From IMG/VR virus record IMGVR_UViG_3300030060_002616, positions 1 to 37,881 of that record: DNA of 37,881 nucleotides; one strand, written 5' to 3'. This document shows positions 8,498-15,918 of the stretch, piece by piece (the first letter of the stretch is position 1; every line of letters begins with the position of its first letter). This DNA is from a virus. The notes below the pieces were generated by a model, which worked only from the letters and a program-made list of their open reading frames with translations, was not told the origin of the DNA and did no database searches. The translations under genes and the position numbers were made by a program.

Positions 8498-10363
8498 ATG
8501 TCTCCACAACATGACTATGTGATCGATAATTCCACAGGCGCGAATGTCCGTTCAGACATCAATAGCGTTTTGCAGGCGATAGCAAGTAATAATTCTGGAT
8601 CTTCCGCACCTTCTACAACTTACGCTTTCCAATTATTTGCTGATACGACAAATAATGTAATGAAGATTAGGAACGCAGCAAACAATGCATTTATAGAACT
8701 GTTTCAACTTGATGGTACGCTAACGCTTGAAGATGGGTCTGCAAGCACCCCTGCATTAGCTTTTAGAGATGATTTAAACACAGGTATTTTTAGTTCTGCT
8801 GCTGATATTTGTAATATTTCTGCTGGGGGTGTTGAACGGGCAAAATTTGGATCTGCTGGTGTTGTTATTAATGATGATGGTGCAGACGTAGATTTTAGAA
8901 TTGAAGGCGATTCAAAAGTTAATTTATTTTATCTTAACGCTGGAACTGATCGGATTGGAATAAATGAAAATTCCCCATCAGCATTGTTTCATGTCGCTGG
9001 TACTGATGGACAAACAGTCGGCACAATAAGTTCCAGTTTACCTTTGCTAGTAAGTAAAGATGCTAATGCTGGTATTGGAATACTTGCAAGAAGTGATTCA
9101 AAATCAATAATTGCATTTGGCGACCCAGATGATTCTGATATTGGGAAAATTGAATATATTCATTCTGAAAATGCACTTACTTTTACAACAAATACTACTG
9201 AAAGATTCAGAATTGATAGTTCTGGTCGGTTGCTTTTTGGAATTAGTTCATCAACAAGAGAAACAAGTTTAGTACTACAAGGGAACAGTAATAACTACAC
9301 AACAAACCCCGCTGTTATTGAATTACATCAAGGTCAGCAAGCATCTAGTGCAAGTACATTAGGACAAATAATATTTGGTTGCACAGGTAACCGTTTAGGT
9401 GCTGTCATATCTGGAATAGCTCAAGGGGATTATAATTCTGGTTCTTCTCACCCAACAAAAATTACTTTTAAAACTTGTAATCAGAGTTCTACAACTTTAG
9501 AGGAAAGAATGGCTATCACTAGAGACGGAAGTGTTGGTATAGGTATTTCAACTCCAGCAAGAGGGCCACTGCATGTTCACGAAAACTCAGGGAGTGACTG
9601 TCAAATTCATCTAACAAATGATGATACAGGTGCTACAAGTGGTGATGGATTAACAATATTTACTGATACAGATGACGCTGGTATCTGGAGTCGAGAAAAT
9701 GTACCTTTTTTATTTGCAACTAATAATGCAGAAAAAATGAGATTATCAGCCACTGGAATGTTATCTATTAATTCAAGTTCTGGTGCTTTAGGAGGAGAAA
9801 AACTTCGTGTCGTGAATGGTGGTTCATCTGCCAACGTAGCTGGATTTTTCTTTAACAACACTCAAGATAGAACAAATTTAATTATTAAACATGACAGGGC
9901 AACAGGTTCAACGGCTGCAATAATGATTGATTTTATAGACCAACTTGACGGTAGTTCTGGTTCAATACAATCAAATGGAAGTTCAACTACTTATAGCACA
10001 TCTTCAGATTACAGATTAAAGGAAAATGCTGTTGCAATATCTGATGGAATCACAAGATTAAAAACATTGAAACCATATAGATTTAATTTTAAAGTTGATC
10101 CTACAACTACAGTAGATGGGTTCTTTGCACATGAAGTAACAGCAGTACCAGAGGCAGTATTAGGAGAAAAAGATGCTATGAAACCTTTAAGTTTTTATGA
10201 AGAAGGCGATACTATCCCATCTGGAAAACAGGTTGGCGATGCAAAAACATTTTCTGAAACTGAAATAAAACCACAAACAATAGATCAAAGCAAACTTGTT
10301 CCTTTACTTGTGGCTGCTGTACAGGAACTTATAGGCAAGGTTGAAGCTCTTGAAGCTGCTTAG
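8498..10363 (+). CDS. Tail fibre with C-terminal S74 intramolecular chaperone domain
   Basis: A 621-residue fibre. The body (residues ~50-490) has repeated beta-rich segments such as GTLTLEDGSASTPALAFRDD, common in phage fibres and adhesins. The C-terminal ~120 residues begin at SDYRLKENA (about residue 503), the hallmark of the endosialidase-type chaperone of peptidase family S74. This domain folds the fibre trimer and then cuts itself off at a conserved serine near this motif. LKPYRFNF and DGFFAHEV also fit. It follows J and is therefore likely the side or central fibre that binds the host. Confidence 0.92.
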   Translation: MSPQHDYVIDNSTGANVRSDINSVLQAIASNNSGSSAPSTTYAFQLFADTTNNVMKIRNAANNAFIELFQLDGTLTLEDGSASTPALAFRDDLNTGIFSSAADICNISAGGVERAKFGSAGVVINDDGADVDFRIEGDSKVNLFYLNAGTDRIGINENSPSALFHVAGTDGQTVGTISSSLPLLVSKDANAGIGILARSDSKSIIAFGDPDDSDIGKIEYIHSENALTFTTNTTERFRIDSSGRLLFGISSSTRETSLVLQGNSNNYTTNPAVIELHQGQQASSASTLGQIIFGCTGNRLGAVISGIAQGDYNSGSSHPTKITFKTCNQSSTTLEERMAITRDGSVGIGISTPARGPLHVHENSGSDCQIHLTNDDTGATSGDGLTIFTDTDDAGIWSRENVPFLFATNNAEKMRLSATGMLSINSSSGALGGEKLRVVNGGSSANVAGFFFNNTQDRTNLIIKHDRATGSTAAIMIDFIDQLDGSSGSIQSNGSSTTYSTSSDYRLKENAVAISDGITRLKTLKPYRFNFKVDPTTTVDGFFAHEVTAVPEAVLGEKDAMKPLSFYEEGDTIPSGKQVGDAKTFSETEIKPQTIDQSKLVPLLVAAVQELIGKVEALEAA

Positions 10364-10369
10364 TATAAT
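10341..10369 (+). promoter_or_regulatory. Sigma70-type promoter upstream of the 10391 gene
   Basis: TTGAAG at 10341-10346 and TATAAT at 10364-10369 are separated by exactly 17 bases. The -35 element lies inside the end of the fibre gene. It could give the small downstream genes their own transcript. Confidence 0.55.
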
Positions 10370-10390
10370 ACGTTTACATATCAAATTTTT

Positions 10391-10585
10391 ATGACCCCAC
10401 AGGAACTCTACGAAGAAACAAAATCTATTCTTGATTCTGATATACAACAAGCACAACAGATTCAAAGTGACATTCAAGCAAAACAACAACAGTTAAATCA
10501 ACTGACAACTAAAATAATTGGTAATCAAAAACTGGTTGAAGGTCTAAAAAAAGTTGACGGTGTTTCAATAGAAGAAAACACTTAA
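10391..10585 (+). CDS. Small coiled-coil protein, function unknown
   Basis: A 64-residue hydrophilic protein with a Gln-rich heptad-like middle (QQAQQIQSDIQAKQQQLNQL) and no signal or membrane segment. It sits between the S74 fibre and the 105-residue protein. A consensus-like promoter lies just upstream. Small coiled coils after fibres may act as assembly helpers, but nothing here shows that. No Shine-Dalgarno is visible. Confidence 0.7.
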   Translation: MTPQELYEETKSILDSDIQQAQQIQSDIQAKQQQLNQLTTKIIGNQKLVEGLKKVDGVSIEENT

Positions 10586-10614
10586 TATATAATCAAAGTA
10601 TTTAAAAAATTATT

Positions 10615-10932
10615 ATGGCTGTAACTTGGAATGTTGTTTCTTTAGATGCAACGAAAACTGTAGGAAGTTTATCTAATGTCGTAACTACTGTTCACTGGAC
10701 TGCAAGTGATTCAGATGGAGATCATACTGGTTCTTCTTATGGTTCTGTAGGACTTGCTGAAGCTGATGGTGGGTCATTTACTGCTTATGCAGATATAACA
10801 AAAGATAATGCTGTAGCTTGGGTTAAAGCTGCTTTAGGTACTGATGAAGTTACAAGTATAGAAACATCTATTGCTGCACAGATAACAGAATCAAAAACAC
10901 CGACAACAACTACTGGCATTCCTTGGTCTTAA
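10615..10932 (+). CDS. Conserved phage protein next to the fibre genes, function unknown
   Basis: A 105-residue protein of a family I recall from many phages near fibre or lysis genes. Marks include TWNVVSLD at the start, VVTTVHWTASDSDGDHTGSSYG, FTAYADITKDNAVAWVKAALG and a C-terminal PTTTTGIPW. It is predicted to be beta-rich and soluble. No enzymatic motif is visible. The upstream stop codon merges with an AT-rich TAATATAT motif that resembles those before other virion genes. Confidence 0.8.
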   Translation: MAVTWNVVSLDATKTVGSLSNVVTTVHWTASDSDGDHTGSSYGSVGLAEADGGSFTAYADITKDNAVAWVKAALGTDEVTSIETSIAAQITESKTPTTTTGIPWS

Positions 10933-10971
10933 TTAGTCTTATGTTGCATTTGCCTTGTCATAAGGCTCATA

Positions 10972-11000
10972 GTGACATATAAGGGCGATAAACCTATAAT
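10972..11000 (+). promoter_or_regulatory. Promoter for the 11059 and 11260 genes
   Basis: GTGACA at 10972-10977 and TATAAT at 10995-11000 are separated by 17 bases. A GTG start at 10972 would fall on the -35 element, so the coding start must be downstream. A short imperfect hairpin (GCCTT/AAGGC) lies just upstream at about 10952-10966. Confidence 0.6.
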
Positions 11001-11058
11001 TAAAAATAATATAGCTATGCTCATCACTGACATGGCTTTAATTATGGCAAGTTTAATC

Positions 11059-11256
11059 ATGGCTCGTATTTCTCAACTCTTATCAATTTTAAGCTTTATT
11101 ATCAGTGCGTCAATGTTGGGCGCGGGCGTTTATGGTTACAAGATGGTAACGAGTGATGATTTTAAACAAAAAATGATAAATGAAGTAATCAGTAATATTA
11201 ACCTTCCAGAAGTTCCAAAACTTCCAAATAAAACAGGAAACGTTTTACCATTCTAA
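11059..11256 (+). CDS. Small membrane-anchored protein (cyanophage-like)
   Basis: The protein begins MARISQLLSILSF, has one hydrophobic segment at about residues 5-27, and a polar tail ending PNKTGNVLPF (65 residues). I chose the ATG at 11059 because it directly precedes the membrane segment. Other ATGs at 11017, 11032 and 11044 are in frame, and none has a ribosome site. Similar short proteins occur, as I recall, in marine cyanophages next to a Pro-rich membrane protein like the next gene. Its role is unknown. Confidence 0.65.
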   Translation: MARISQLLSILSFIISASMLGAGVYGYKMVTSDDFKQKMINEVISNINLPEVPKLPNKTGNVLPF

Positions 11257-11259
11257 ATT

Positions 11260-11991
11260 TTGGAAATAAAAGAAATTAATATTCCAAGTATTGAATTATC
11301 AGAACCTTTACAGATAGCCCCGCCGATAGTCGTAGACATACCAATAACAATTGATAAGGGTGTTCCTCTCATCGATGCGCCTTGCGCTGTTGTACGCGAT
11401 TCTGTGACAGGTGGAAAAGATCATTTCACAAACGATCCTGATGGCAACGTTGCTCTTTGCGATCACACAGCACCATTTTATTTTGCGCCTGATTTCACAC
11501 CAAATACAAAAATAATTACACCAAAACAAAATACAAAAACAGAAGCGCCAGAATTAACAAAAGTAAAGCCGCCAGATATTCCAAAGCTGAAAGAAAATAA
11601 TGATGATACAACAAAACCAGTAGAAGAAATAGATTGCCCTGCAAAAAATCAACAATACAGAATTGGCGATTTACGTAATTCAGAAGCTAAAGAAAAAGTA
11701 GTCGGTTTTGAAATTATTGATGGTCAATGCGTGGAATTATGGGCTAGTACAAATATAGTTGACAAATATTTACCTTCAGGATCAGTTGCAGCTACTACAT
11801 TCGGAGTAACGATTGTTGCAACAACAGCGGCAACATTGACTCCTTGGCTTACAAAACTTTTAAAGCCTGTCTTTAAACAAATCATATCTAGATTAAAGAA
11901 ACTTATAGGTAAAAAGGACAAAACCATATTTAGTTCTAAGGTTCGTTTGAAGAAACAGAAGCTTTTGAGTTCAAAGAATGTTGATGATTAA
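11260..11991 (+). CDS. Pro/Lys-rich protein with C-terminal membrane segment (cyanophage-like)
   Basis: A 243-residue protein. The N-terminus is rich in Ile, Pro and Glu (IPSIELSEPL, IAPPIVVDIP), the middle is charged and Pro-rich (about 85-130), and a hydrophobic segment lies at about 173-197 (SVAATTFGVTIVATTAATL), followed by a basic tail (KQIISRLKKLIGKK). The layout resembles proteins I recall from marine cyanophages that end in an ATATVSVVATL-type segment plus a KP..K..K tail. It starts with TTG and overlaps the end of the convergent gene 11936-12643 by 56 bases. Its function is unknown, and a virion or envelope role is only a guess. Confidence 0.75.
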   Translation: MEIKEINIPSIELSEPLQIAPPIVVDIPITIDKGVPLIDAPCAVVRDSVTGGKDHFTNDPDGNVALCDHTAPFYFAPDFTPNTKIITPKQNTKTEAPELTKVKPPDIPKLKENNDDTTKPVEEIDCPAKNQQYRIGDLRNSEAKEKVVGFEIIDGQCVELWASTNIVDKYLPSGSVAATTFGVTIVATTAATLTPWLTKLLKPVFKQIISRLKKLIGKKDKTIFSSKVRLKKQKLLSSKNVDD

Positions 11992-12643
11992 TTAAAGTAT
12001 TACTTGGATTTGTTAATTCGATATCTTCGCATAATTTATAATATTTTGATGATTTTTTAAAATTGTAACCTTTGCTCAAAAGATCACCGCATGTTTTAAG
12101 ACGCCCTAATTCAAGAGCATACATATTGTCATTTACTCTTGCCTGTATTAAATCAGATTGTCTTTGTTGCGCTTCTCTGCATAATCGCACCGCTTTACGA
12201 TCCAAAGAAATATTCCAAGATAAACTAATTCCCGGTGAAATATTATAAGTATCTTTCTGCGCTGTTCTTATTGTTCTATAGCCTATAATTTGCCCTGCAT
12301 TGTCAGGGTCGCCGTCACCGATTGAATTTCCGTTTGCATCAAATGCGCCTTCTGTATCTTTTACTGAATAAATTGGATCTAAATAAAAATCTTGATAAGG
12401 TTTTGTAAATGATGCTGATGAAGTCACAAACGGCTGTATAACCATTGTGTCAGATTGACAAACAACAGTTTGTATTCCAACCTGATTTTGGAATTGTCTT
12501 GTCGGCATATTCATCACCCCCAAATTGGTCACAGAACCAGATGAATTTGATACGGGATTATTTGTCATATTTGTATTTCCATAACTTGGAAACTGAACAG
12601 AAAAAAATAATATTACGCCTGCAAATTTTAATTTTTTTATCAT
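11936..12643 (-). CDS. Secreted structural-type protein with signal peptide (cyanophage cassette 3)
   Basis: A 235-residue protein. Residues 1-22 (MIKKLKFAGVILFFSVQFPS) look like a signal peptide. The body has NPVSNSSGSVTN, PTRQFQNQVG, and a C-terminal half with SPGISLSWNISLDRKAVRLC and LELGRLKTCGDLLSKG. The paired cysteines of the C-terminal half could be disulfide-bonded. From memory, this pattern matches a protein family found with the two upstream genes in T4-like cyanophages. Its start overlaps the upstream stop in ATGA, so the cassette is probably translationally coupled. A virion or host-surface role is inferred. Confidence 0.78.
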   Translation of the reverse strand: MIKKLKFAGVILFFSVQFPSYGNTNMTNNPVSNSSGSVTNLGVMNMPTRQFQNQVGIQTVVCQSDTMVIQPFVTSSASFTKPYQDFYLDPIYSVKDTEGAFDANGNSIGDGDPDNAGQIIGYRTIRTAQKDTYNISPGISLSWNISLDRKAVRLCREAQQRQSDLIQARVNDNMYALELGRLKTCGDLLSKGYNFKKSSKYYKLCEDIELTNPSNTLINHQHSLNSKASVSSNEP

Positions 12644-13245
12644 TGCGTAAACGTTGACGTTGACTCGGTGACAGATTGCACTTCAATGGATCTGTCTATA
12701 TGGACATAAGAATTTAAACCCGGCCCAATATATGATTCATGAAATTGTGTCGCCGCCCCTGCTGTTGTTTGTTTCCATTGGGGCTTTGTTTGTAAATTTA
12801 TACCTGTTGTCGTTGATGTTACGCCATTAATTGTTTGAGTCGCCCCTGCAATCGCTTCAGGGCTTATTGTTCCGTTTGCGGTGACCGCTTCGATGTTGCT
12901 GCCGCCTGTGGTGTATTGATAGCCAGTTGAGTAAGAATAAGATTGAATAATTTCTCGCGTACTTTGAGAACTGGTCGTTCGAGAAATACTACTGCCGGCT
13001 GAAAAATTTGGAATTACAGGCACCGCGTAGCTTGGGTTATTTATTACGAAAAAAAAAGACAAGCCTAATAATTTAAAAATTCTATTTAATAAACTTTTTT
13101 TGCGTTTATATTCTTGCTCATGTGTAATAAATTTATAACCGCAATTTTTACAGATTCTTATTCTTCTAATATGATTTTTTTCAGGAACATATCTTGTAGA
13201 TAATACTTCTGTTCTTGTTTTACATTTAAGGCAATATTTAGCCAT
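12640..13245 (-). CDS. Zinc-ribbon / membrane segment / secreted-domain fusion (cyanophage cassette 2)
   Basis: A 201-residue protein with an odd layout. Residues 1-43 form a zinc ribbon (C5-x2-C8 and C32-x2-C35) whose IRRIRICKNCGYKFITHE resembles the N-terminal ribbon of NrdR. Residues about 50-75 are a basic then hydrophobic segment like a signal peptide or anchor (LLNRIFKLLGLSFFFVI). The rest (VPVIPNFSAGSS, YSYSTGYQYTTGGSNIEA, AGAATQFHESYIGPGLNSYV) matches the secreted middle gene of a cyanophage cassette, as I recall it. No ATG exists between the ribbon and the hydrophobic segment, so the fusion appears genuine. It starts in a TAATG junction with the upstream gene. Confidence 0.78.
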   Translation of the reverse strand: MAKYCLKCKTRTEVLSTRYVPEKNHIRRIRICKNCGYKFITHEQEYKRKKSLLNRIFKLLGLSFFFVINNPSYAVPVIPNFSAGSSISRTTSSQSTREIIQSYSYSTGYQYTTGGSNIEAVTANGTISPEAIAGATQTINGVTSTTTGINLQTKPQWKQTTAGAATQFHESYIGPGLNSYVHIDRSIEVQSVTESTSTFTQ

Positions 13246-13754
13246 TAATCAATCTCAATTGTACTTGTTATTGATCCTGTTACGCTTGAACCCGCAGCGC
13301 CGGGGCTTAAAGTAATTGTTCCGCCTGCAACAGATGTTATTCCTATTGATTGACCTGAACTTGATCCGCCTGAATATGTAATTGTATCACCTGTAACAGG
13401 TAAAGAAGAAACAACGCCAGAAGAAACACTTGCGCTTGTTACTACTGCATCACCTTGAACGAATGATTCCGAAAAACTCGTTGCGGCGCCGGCAGTGGTT
13501 TGAGTGTAAGACCCTGAGCCATGTGTCGCTGCAACGCCTGTTAATACTGAACTGTTGTCTAGTGCGGGCGAATCTAAATGCCCCATTGTTCCCGCAGTGA
13601 TTCCCGTCGAACTCATCGAGTAAGTCGAACCAATTCGTTTAGCCTGCGAATAACTACCATCGACCACACCTTGCGCCGAAGCTGAAATTTTATGAATGTA
13701 GCCCGCTTGTAAAGGAAGCGGAAATATTAAAAACAAAAATAGTAATTTTTTCAT
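13245..13754 (-). CDS. Secreted Ser/Thr/Gly-rich protein with signal peptide (cyanophage cassette 1)
   Basis: A 169-residue protein. Residues 1-17 (MKKLLFLFLIFPLPLQA) are a clear signal peptide. The mature part is Ser/Thr/Gly-rich and probably beta-rich, with AKRIGSTYSMSSTG and TTAGAATSFSESF. The TTAGAAT-x-F-x-ES stretch is also present in the next gene, so the two proteins share a fold or descent. The start overlaps the upstream stop in ATGA. It is likely exported and may coat the virion or the cell, but this is inference. Confidence 0.78.
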   Translation of the reverse strand: MKKLLFLFLIFPLPLQAGYIHKISASAQGVVDGSYSQAKRIGSTYSMSSTGITAGTMGHLDSPALDNSSVLTGVAATHGSGSYTQTTAGAATSFSESFVQGDAVVTSASVSSGVVSSLPVTGDTITYSGGSSSGQSIGITSVAGGTITLSPGAAGSSVTGSITSTIEID

Positions 13755-14023
13755 TTGATACCTACTTTCGAGTTTTTGTTGTCTACTATATCTACTTTAC
13801 CTTTTAACTTTTTTTTGTCATTATTCTTACTTTTCAGGTCAACCCCAAATTGCGTAAGGACGCCCGAAAGCAAGCCTGCGGCAAAGGTCGTATCAATTTG
13901 CCTTACGGGATTCGGGTTGTAGTACGACCAAGAAATGACCGCTAACGACCAACCAAGAACCACAAGCTGAACGAAAGTTGCAACAATATTCGGCCTTTGT
14001 TTTTCTTCCTCTAATTCCTCCAT
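13751..14023 (-). CDS. Two-span membrane protein, candidate holin
   Basis: A 90-residue protein with a charged N-terminus (MEELEEEKQRP), a hydrophobic segment at about 13-34 (VATFVQLVVLGWSLAVISW), a second weaker one at about 46-61 (TFAAGLLSGVLTQFG), and a Lys/Asp-rich tail. Size, two spans and the charged tail are holin-like. It heads the four-gene minus-strand cassette of secreted proteins. It is the best lysis candidate in the genome, yet no endolysin lies beside it. AAAAAGG upstream may serve as its ribosome site. Confidence 0.7.
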   Translation of the reverse strand: MEELEEEKQRPNIVATFVQLVVLGWSLAVISWSYYNPNPVRQIDTTFAAGLLSGVLTQFGVDLKSKNNDKKKLKGKVDIVDNKNSKVGIK

Positions 14024-14086
14024 AAAAAGACCTTTTTGCTAAAACTAGCAAACTTGTCTAAAGTTGGGAAGAAATATAACAAAAAA

Positions 14087-14248
14087 ATGATTAGAGTTAT
14101 CAAGCCAGTATTACGATTCTTTGTCAAATCAAACGCAATAAAATCGTTGGTGATTTCATTATTAGAAGACTACGCTAAGTCCACCGATACAAATATAGAC
14201 GATGAAATTGTAAAGCTAGTTAAAGCAAAACTCTTTCCAGTTACTTAA
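14087..14248 (+). CDS. Small amphipathic protein, function unknown
   Basis: A 53-residue protein (MIRVIKPVLRFFVKSNAIKS onward) with a basic, hydrophobic N-terminal half and an acidic C-terminal half ending VKLVKAKLFPVT. I chose the ATG at 14087, preceded by GGGAAGAAA. An in-frame TTG at 14036 would add 17 residues. It is divergent from the holin candidate. Similar small proteins with a KTD-type stretch followed by an acidic helix occur in cyanophages, as I recall. Confidence 0.65.
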   Translation: MIRVIKPVLRFFVKSNAIKSLVISLLEDYAKSTDTNIDDEIVKLVKAKLFPVT

Positions 14249-14301
14249 TCTTTAGTTAAGGTTTGATTATAAGGGTTATTTGTTAATCCTTCTCTTCAAA
14301 T

Positions 14302-14337
14302 AATAGGCTATCAAATGATCCCCAAGGATAGCCTATT
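14302..14337 (+). terminator. Strong inverted repeat upstream of the 14362 gene
   Basis: A perfect 11-bp inverted repeat (AATAGGCTATC / GATAGCCTATT) with a 14-base loop lies between two plus-strand genes. It is followed by TTTACATTTT and then the Shine-Dalgarno AGGAGGT of the next gene. It may end transcription weakly or protect the downstream mRNA 5' end. The U-tract is poor, so terminator activity is uncertain. Confidence 0.5.
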
Positions 14338-14361
14338 TACATTTTAGGAGGTCATTTAATT

Positions 14362-14655
14362 ATGGCTTGGGATGATTGGCTAACGATAACAGAAACACTT
14401 GAAAGTGAATTATATTTGAATGTTCAGGCGCGTATGATTTTTGAAATAAAAGACATGGATTATCTGCAAGAAGTCGCGATAAATTATCAAAGGCAAAATT
14501 GGGAAAAAGACGAAGTTATAAAAAACTGTATAGAAAAAATAGGCGATCTTGAAAGCGAACTAATAAAAATCAGTTTGGCTCAAGAACGCTTAGAAAAGAA
14601 AAAAAATAATTGTATTACTTCAAGAATCAAAAAGGTATTTCATCGGAAGAATTAG
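14362..14655 (+). CDS. Small conserved protein, function unknown (cyanophage-like)
   Basis: A 97-residue helical protein: MAWDDWLTITETLESEL at the start, then ARMIFEIKDMDYLQEVAINY, a coiled-coil-like middle, and a basic tail. It has a strong AGGAGGT ribosome site 10 bases before the ATG. I recall the MxWDDWL start and the DLDYIxxVAIN pattern from small cyanophage proteins. Its last 29 bases overlap the end of the convergent SSB-like gene. Confidence 0.78.
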   Translation: MAWDDWLTITETLESELYLNVQARMIFEIKDMDYLQEVAINYQRQNWEKDEVIKNCIEKIGDLESELIKISLAQERLEKKKNNCITSRIKKVFHRKN

Positions 14656-14953
14656 CACCTTCTATAAATTTTGGGTATAGATTGCCAAAGTCTCCATCTT
14701 GGCCTTCTTTGCCTTTTGCATTTATCCATACACCCTCGACTTCAATTTCTTTTTTGTTTTCATAATCCCAAACTTTAGCGGTTTTAGTTTTTGTATCTGC
14801 GAGTTTCATTAAATGTTCGGCAAGCGGTGTTATTGATGCAACAGGCACAAACCAAGACATTGATTTTGGATATTTGTCGGCATCTTCAAAAGTGTTGTCA
14901 CTTGTTGAATATTTGATCGGATGGGGTAAAGCGGGTTTGAATGAATCAGACAT
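14627..14953 (-). CDS. Candidate single-stranded DNA-binding protein
   Basis: A 108-residue protein whose last residues, SSDEIPF, match the acidic SSB tail (DDDIPF in E. coli) that recruits partner proteins. The body is beta-rich with aromatic residues (MSWFVPVASI, AKVWDYENKKEIEVEGVWIN) and is short for an OB fold. It is the last gene of an operon holding a nuclease, RusA and a Rad52-like annealing protein, which fits an SSB role. The call rests on the tail and the context. It overlaps the upstream gene by eight bases. Confidence 0.6.
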   Translation of the reverse strand: MSDSFKPALPHPIKYSTSDNTFEDADKYPKSMSWFVPVASITPLAEHLMKLADTKTKTAKVWDYENKKEIEVEGVWINAKGKEGQDGDFGNLYPKFIEGANSSDEIPF

Positions 14954-15152
14954 GATTAAAATGGTTTGTTAAAAGTTGTTTGAAAAAATCAGTAAGAGAA
15001 ATTTTATGCTTGGCGCAATATTCTCTTATTAGGGCGGCTTGTGAATCATCAGTTCTAAAATAAAATTTGTTTCGGTTATAAAAAGAAATACGCCTTGACC
15101 GCAGTTCTTGAATTATTTGTTTGCCTGCGAAATCGGCTTGCTCTTCTGTCAT
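14946..15152 (-). CDS. Small protein of the recombination operon, function unknown
   Basis: A 68-residue protein (MTEEQADFAGKQIIQELRSR onward), mostly helical, with FYNRNKFYFRTDDSQAALI in the middle. The ATG at 15152 shares its A with the upstream TGA (TGATG), which decides the start. It lies between the annealing protein and the SSB-like protein, so a helper role in recombination is possible, but there is no motif to support one. Confidence 0.65.
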   Translation of the reverse strand: MTEEQADFAGKQIIQELRSRRISFYNRNKFYFRTDDSQAALIREYCAKHKISLTDFFKQLLTNHFNHV

Positions 15153-15871
15153 CAACTTTTGTCTTTTAGTTTTTCCATAGTTAAGCGTAAAAATCTTCCA
15201 TGTTCAGATAATGTAATATTTGCGGGTGTAACTTCTTTAACTTGCAATTTAAAGTGACTTTTAAACTCTTTTAAAATTTGATCTTTAAAAGGTGATTTTC
15301 TTAATTCAGTTACAATTAATTCTTTTGCATCAGAATTAATTTCTTTAGGCAATAAATAATTTTCGTCTGGTTTCTCGTCTGGTTTTTCTGGTGTATGTGA
15401 ATAACCTTCTCTTTCTGGCAGCTTTTTAGATTCTTCTTCTTTGTTTGCTTCTTTTACTTCAAGATTCGCCCATAATTCAAAAGCATCACCAAAGGAAAAA
15501 CAAGCGCAGGCGCAAAGGCATCTACGATGGGCTAATTGTATATCAGTTGTGGAAATCTCTTTATATGGAATACCTTTATTCCAGTTATTTGTTACTGAAT
15601 AAACATATAAAGGTAATTTAACGCCTGTTTCTATGTTTTGAAAATAGCCCATCAAATAACCTGTATTGTCAGGAGCCATCCAAACAAGTTGCCCATTTGG
15701 GTCAGGTTCTAAATTAAAAAACCAATTTGGCGCGTTTTCTCTTATTCGTTGCGCTGTTTTAGCCCATGAACAAAATGGAAGTTTGCCTTTATAATAAAGA
15801 TCATCTTTTGTTATAAGACCGCCCAGATTTGGAATTTGTATTGATTCAGTTGGTTCAGGTTGGTTTGACAT
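15152..15871 (-). CDS. Rad52-like single-strand annealing protein (DUF1071/Sak-type)
   Basis: A 239-residue protein. Residues about 40-140 fit the DUF1071-type annealing proteins of the Rad52 superfamily: APNWFFNLEP, GYLMGYFQNIETGVKLPLYV, and the conserved segment TTDIQLAHRRCLCACACFSFG. In such proteins a DIN-x-A-x-x-RCL-x-KA block packs the core. A Glu/Lys/Pro-rich linker (140-175) and a helical C-terminus follow. It would pair complementary strands during phage replication or repair. Neighbours are RusA upstream and an SSB-like gene downstream. Confidence 0.7.
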   Translation of the reverse strand: MSNQPEPTESIQIPNLGGLITKDDLYYKGKLPFCSWAKTAQRIRENAPNWFFNLEPDPNGQLVWMAPDNTGYLMGYFQNIETGVKLPLYVYSVTNNWNKGIPYKEISTTDIQLAHRRCLCACACFSFGDAFELWANLEVKEANKEEESKKLPEREGYSHTPEKPDEKPDENYLLPKEINSDAKELIVTELRKSPFKDQILKEFKSHFKLQVKEVTPANITLSEHGRFLRLTMEKLKDKS

Positions 15872-15918
15872 CTTAGTATTTATCTGTATTCTTTAGTCTA
15901 CCAATTTAATTAATTTTG

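Noticed and set aside
10972-11058. GTG start for the 11059 gene
   Set aside because: The GTG is part of the -35 element GTGACA, upstream of the transcription start expected from the TATAAT at 10995.
12445-12657. Plus-strand open frame inside the exported cassette
   Set aside because: It is antisense to a well-formed gene with a signal peptide and has no ribosome site of its own.
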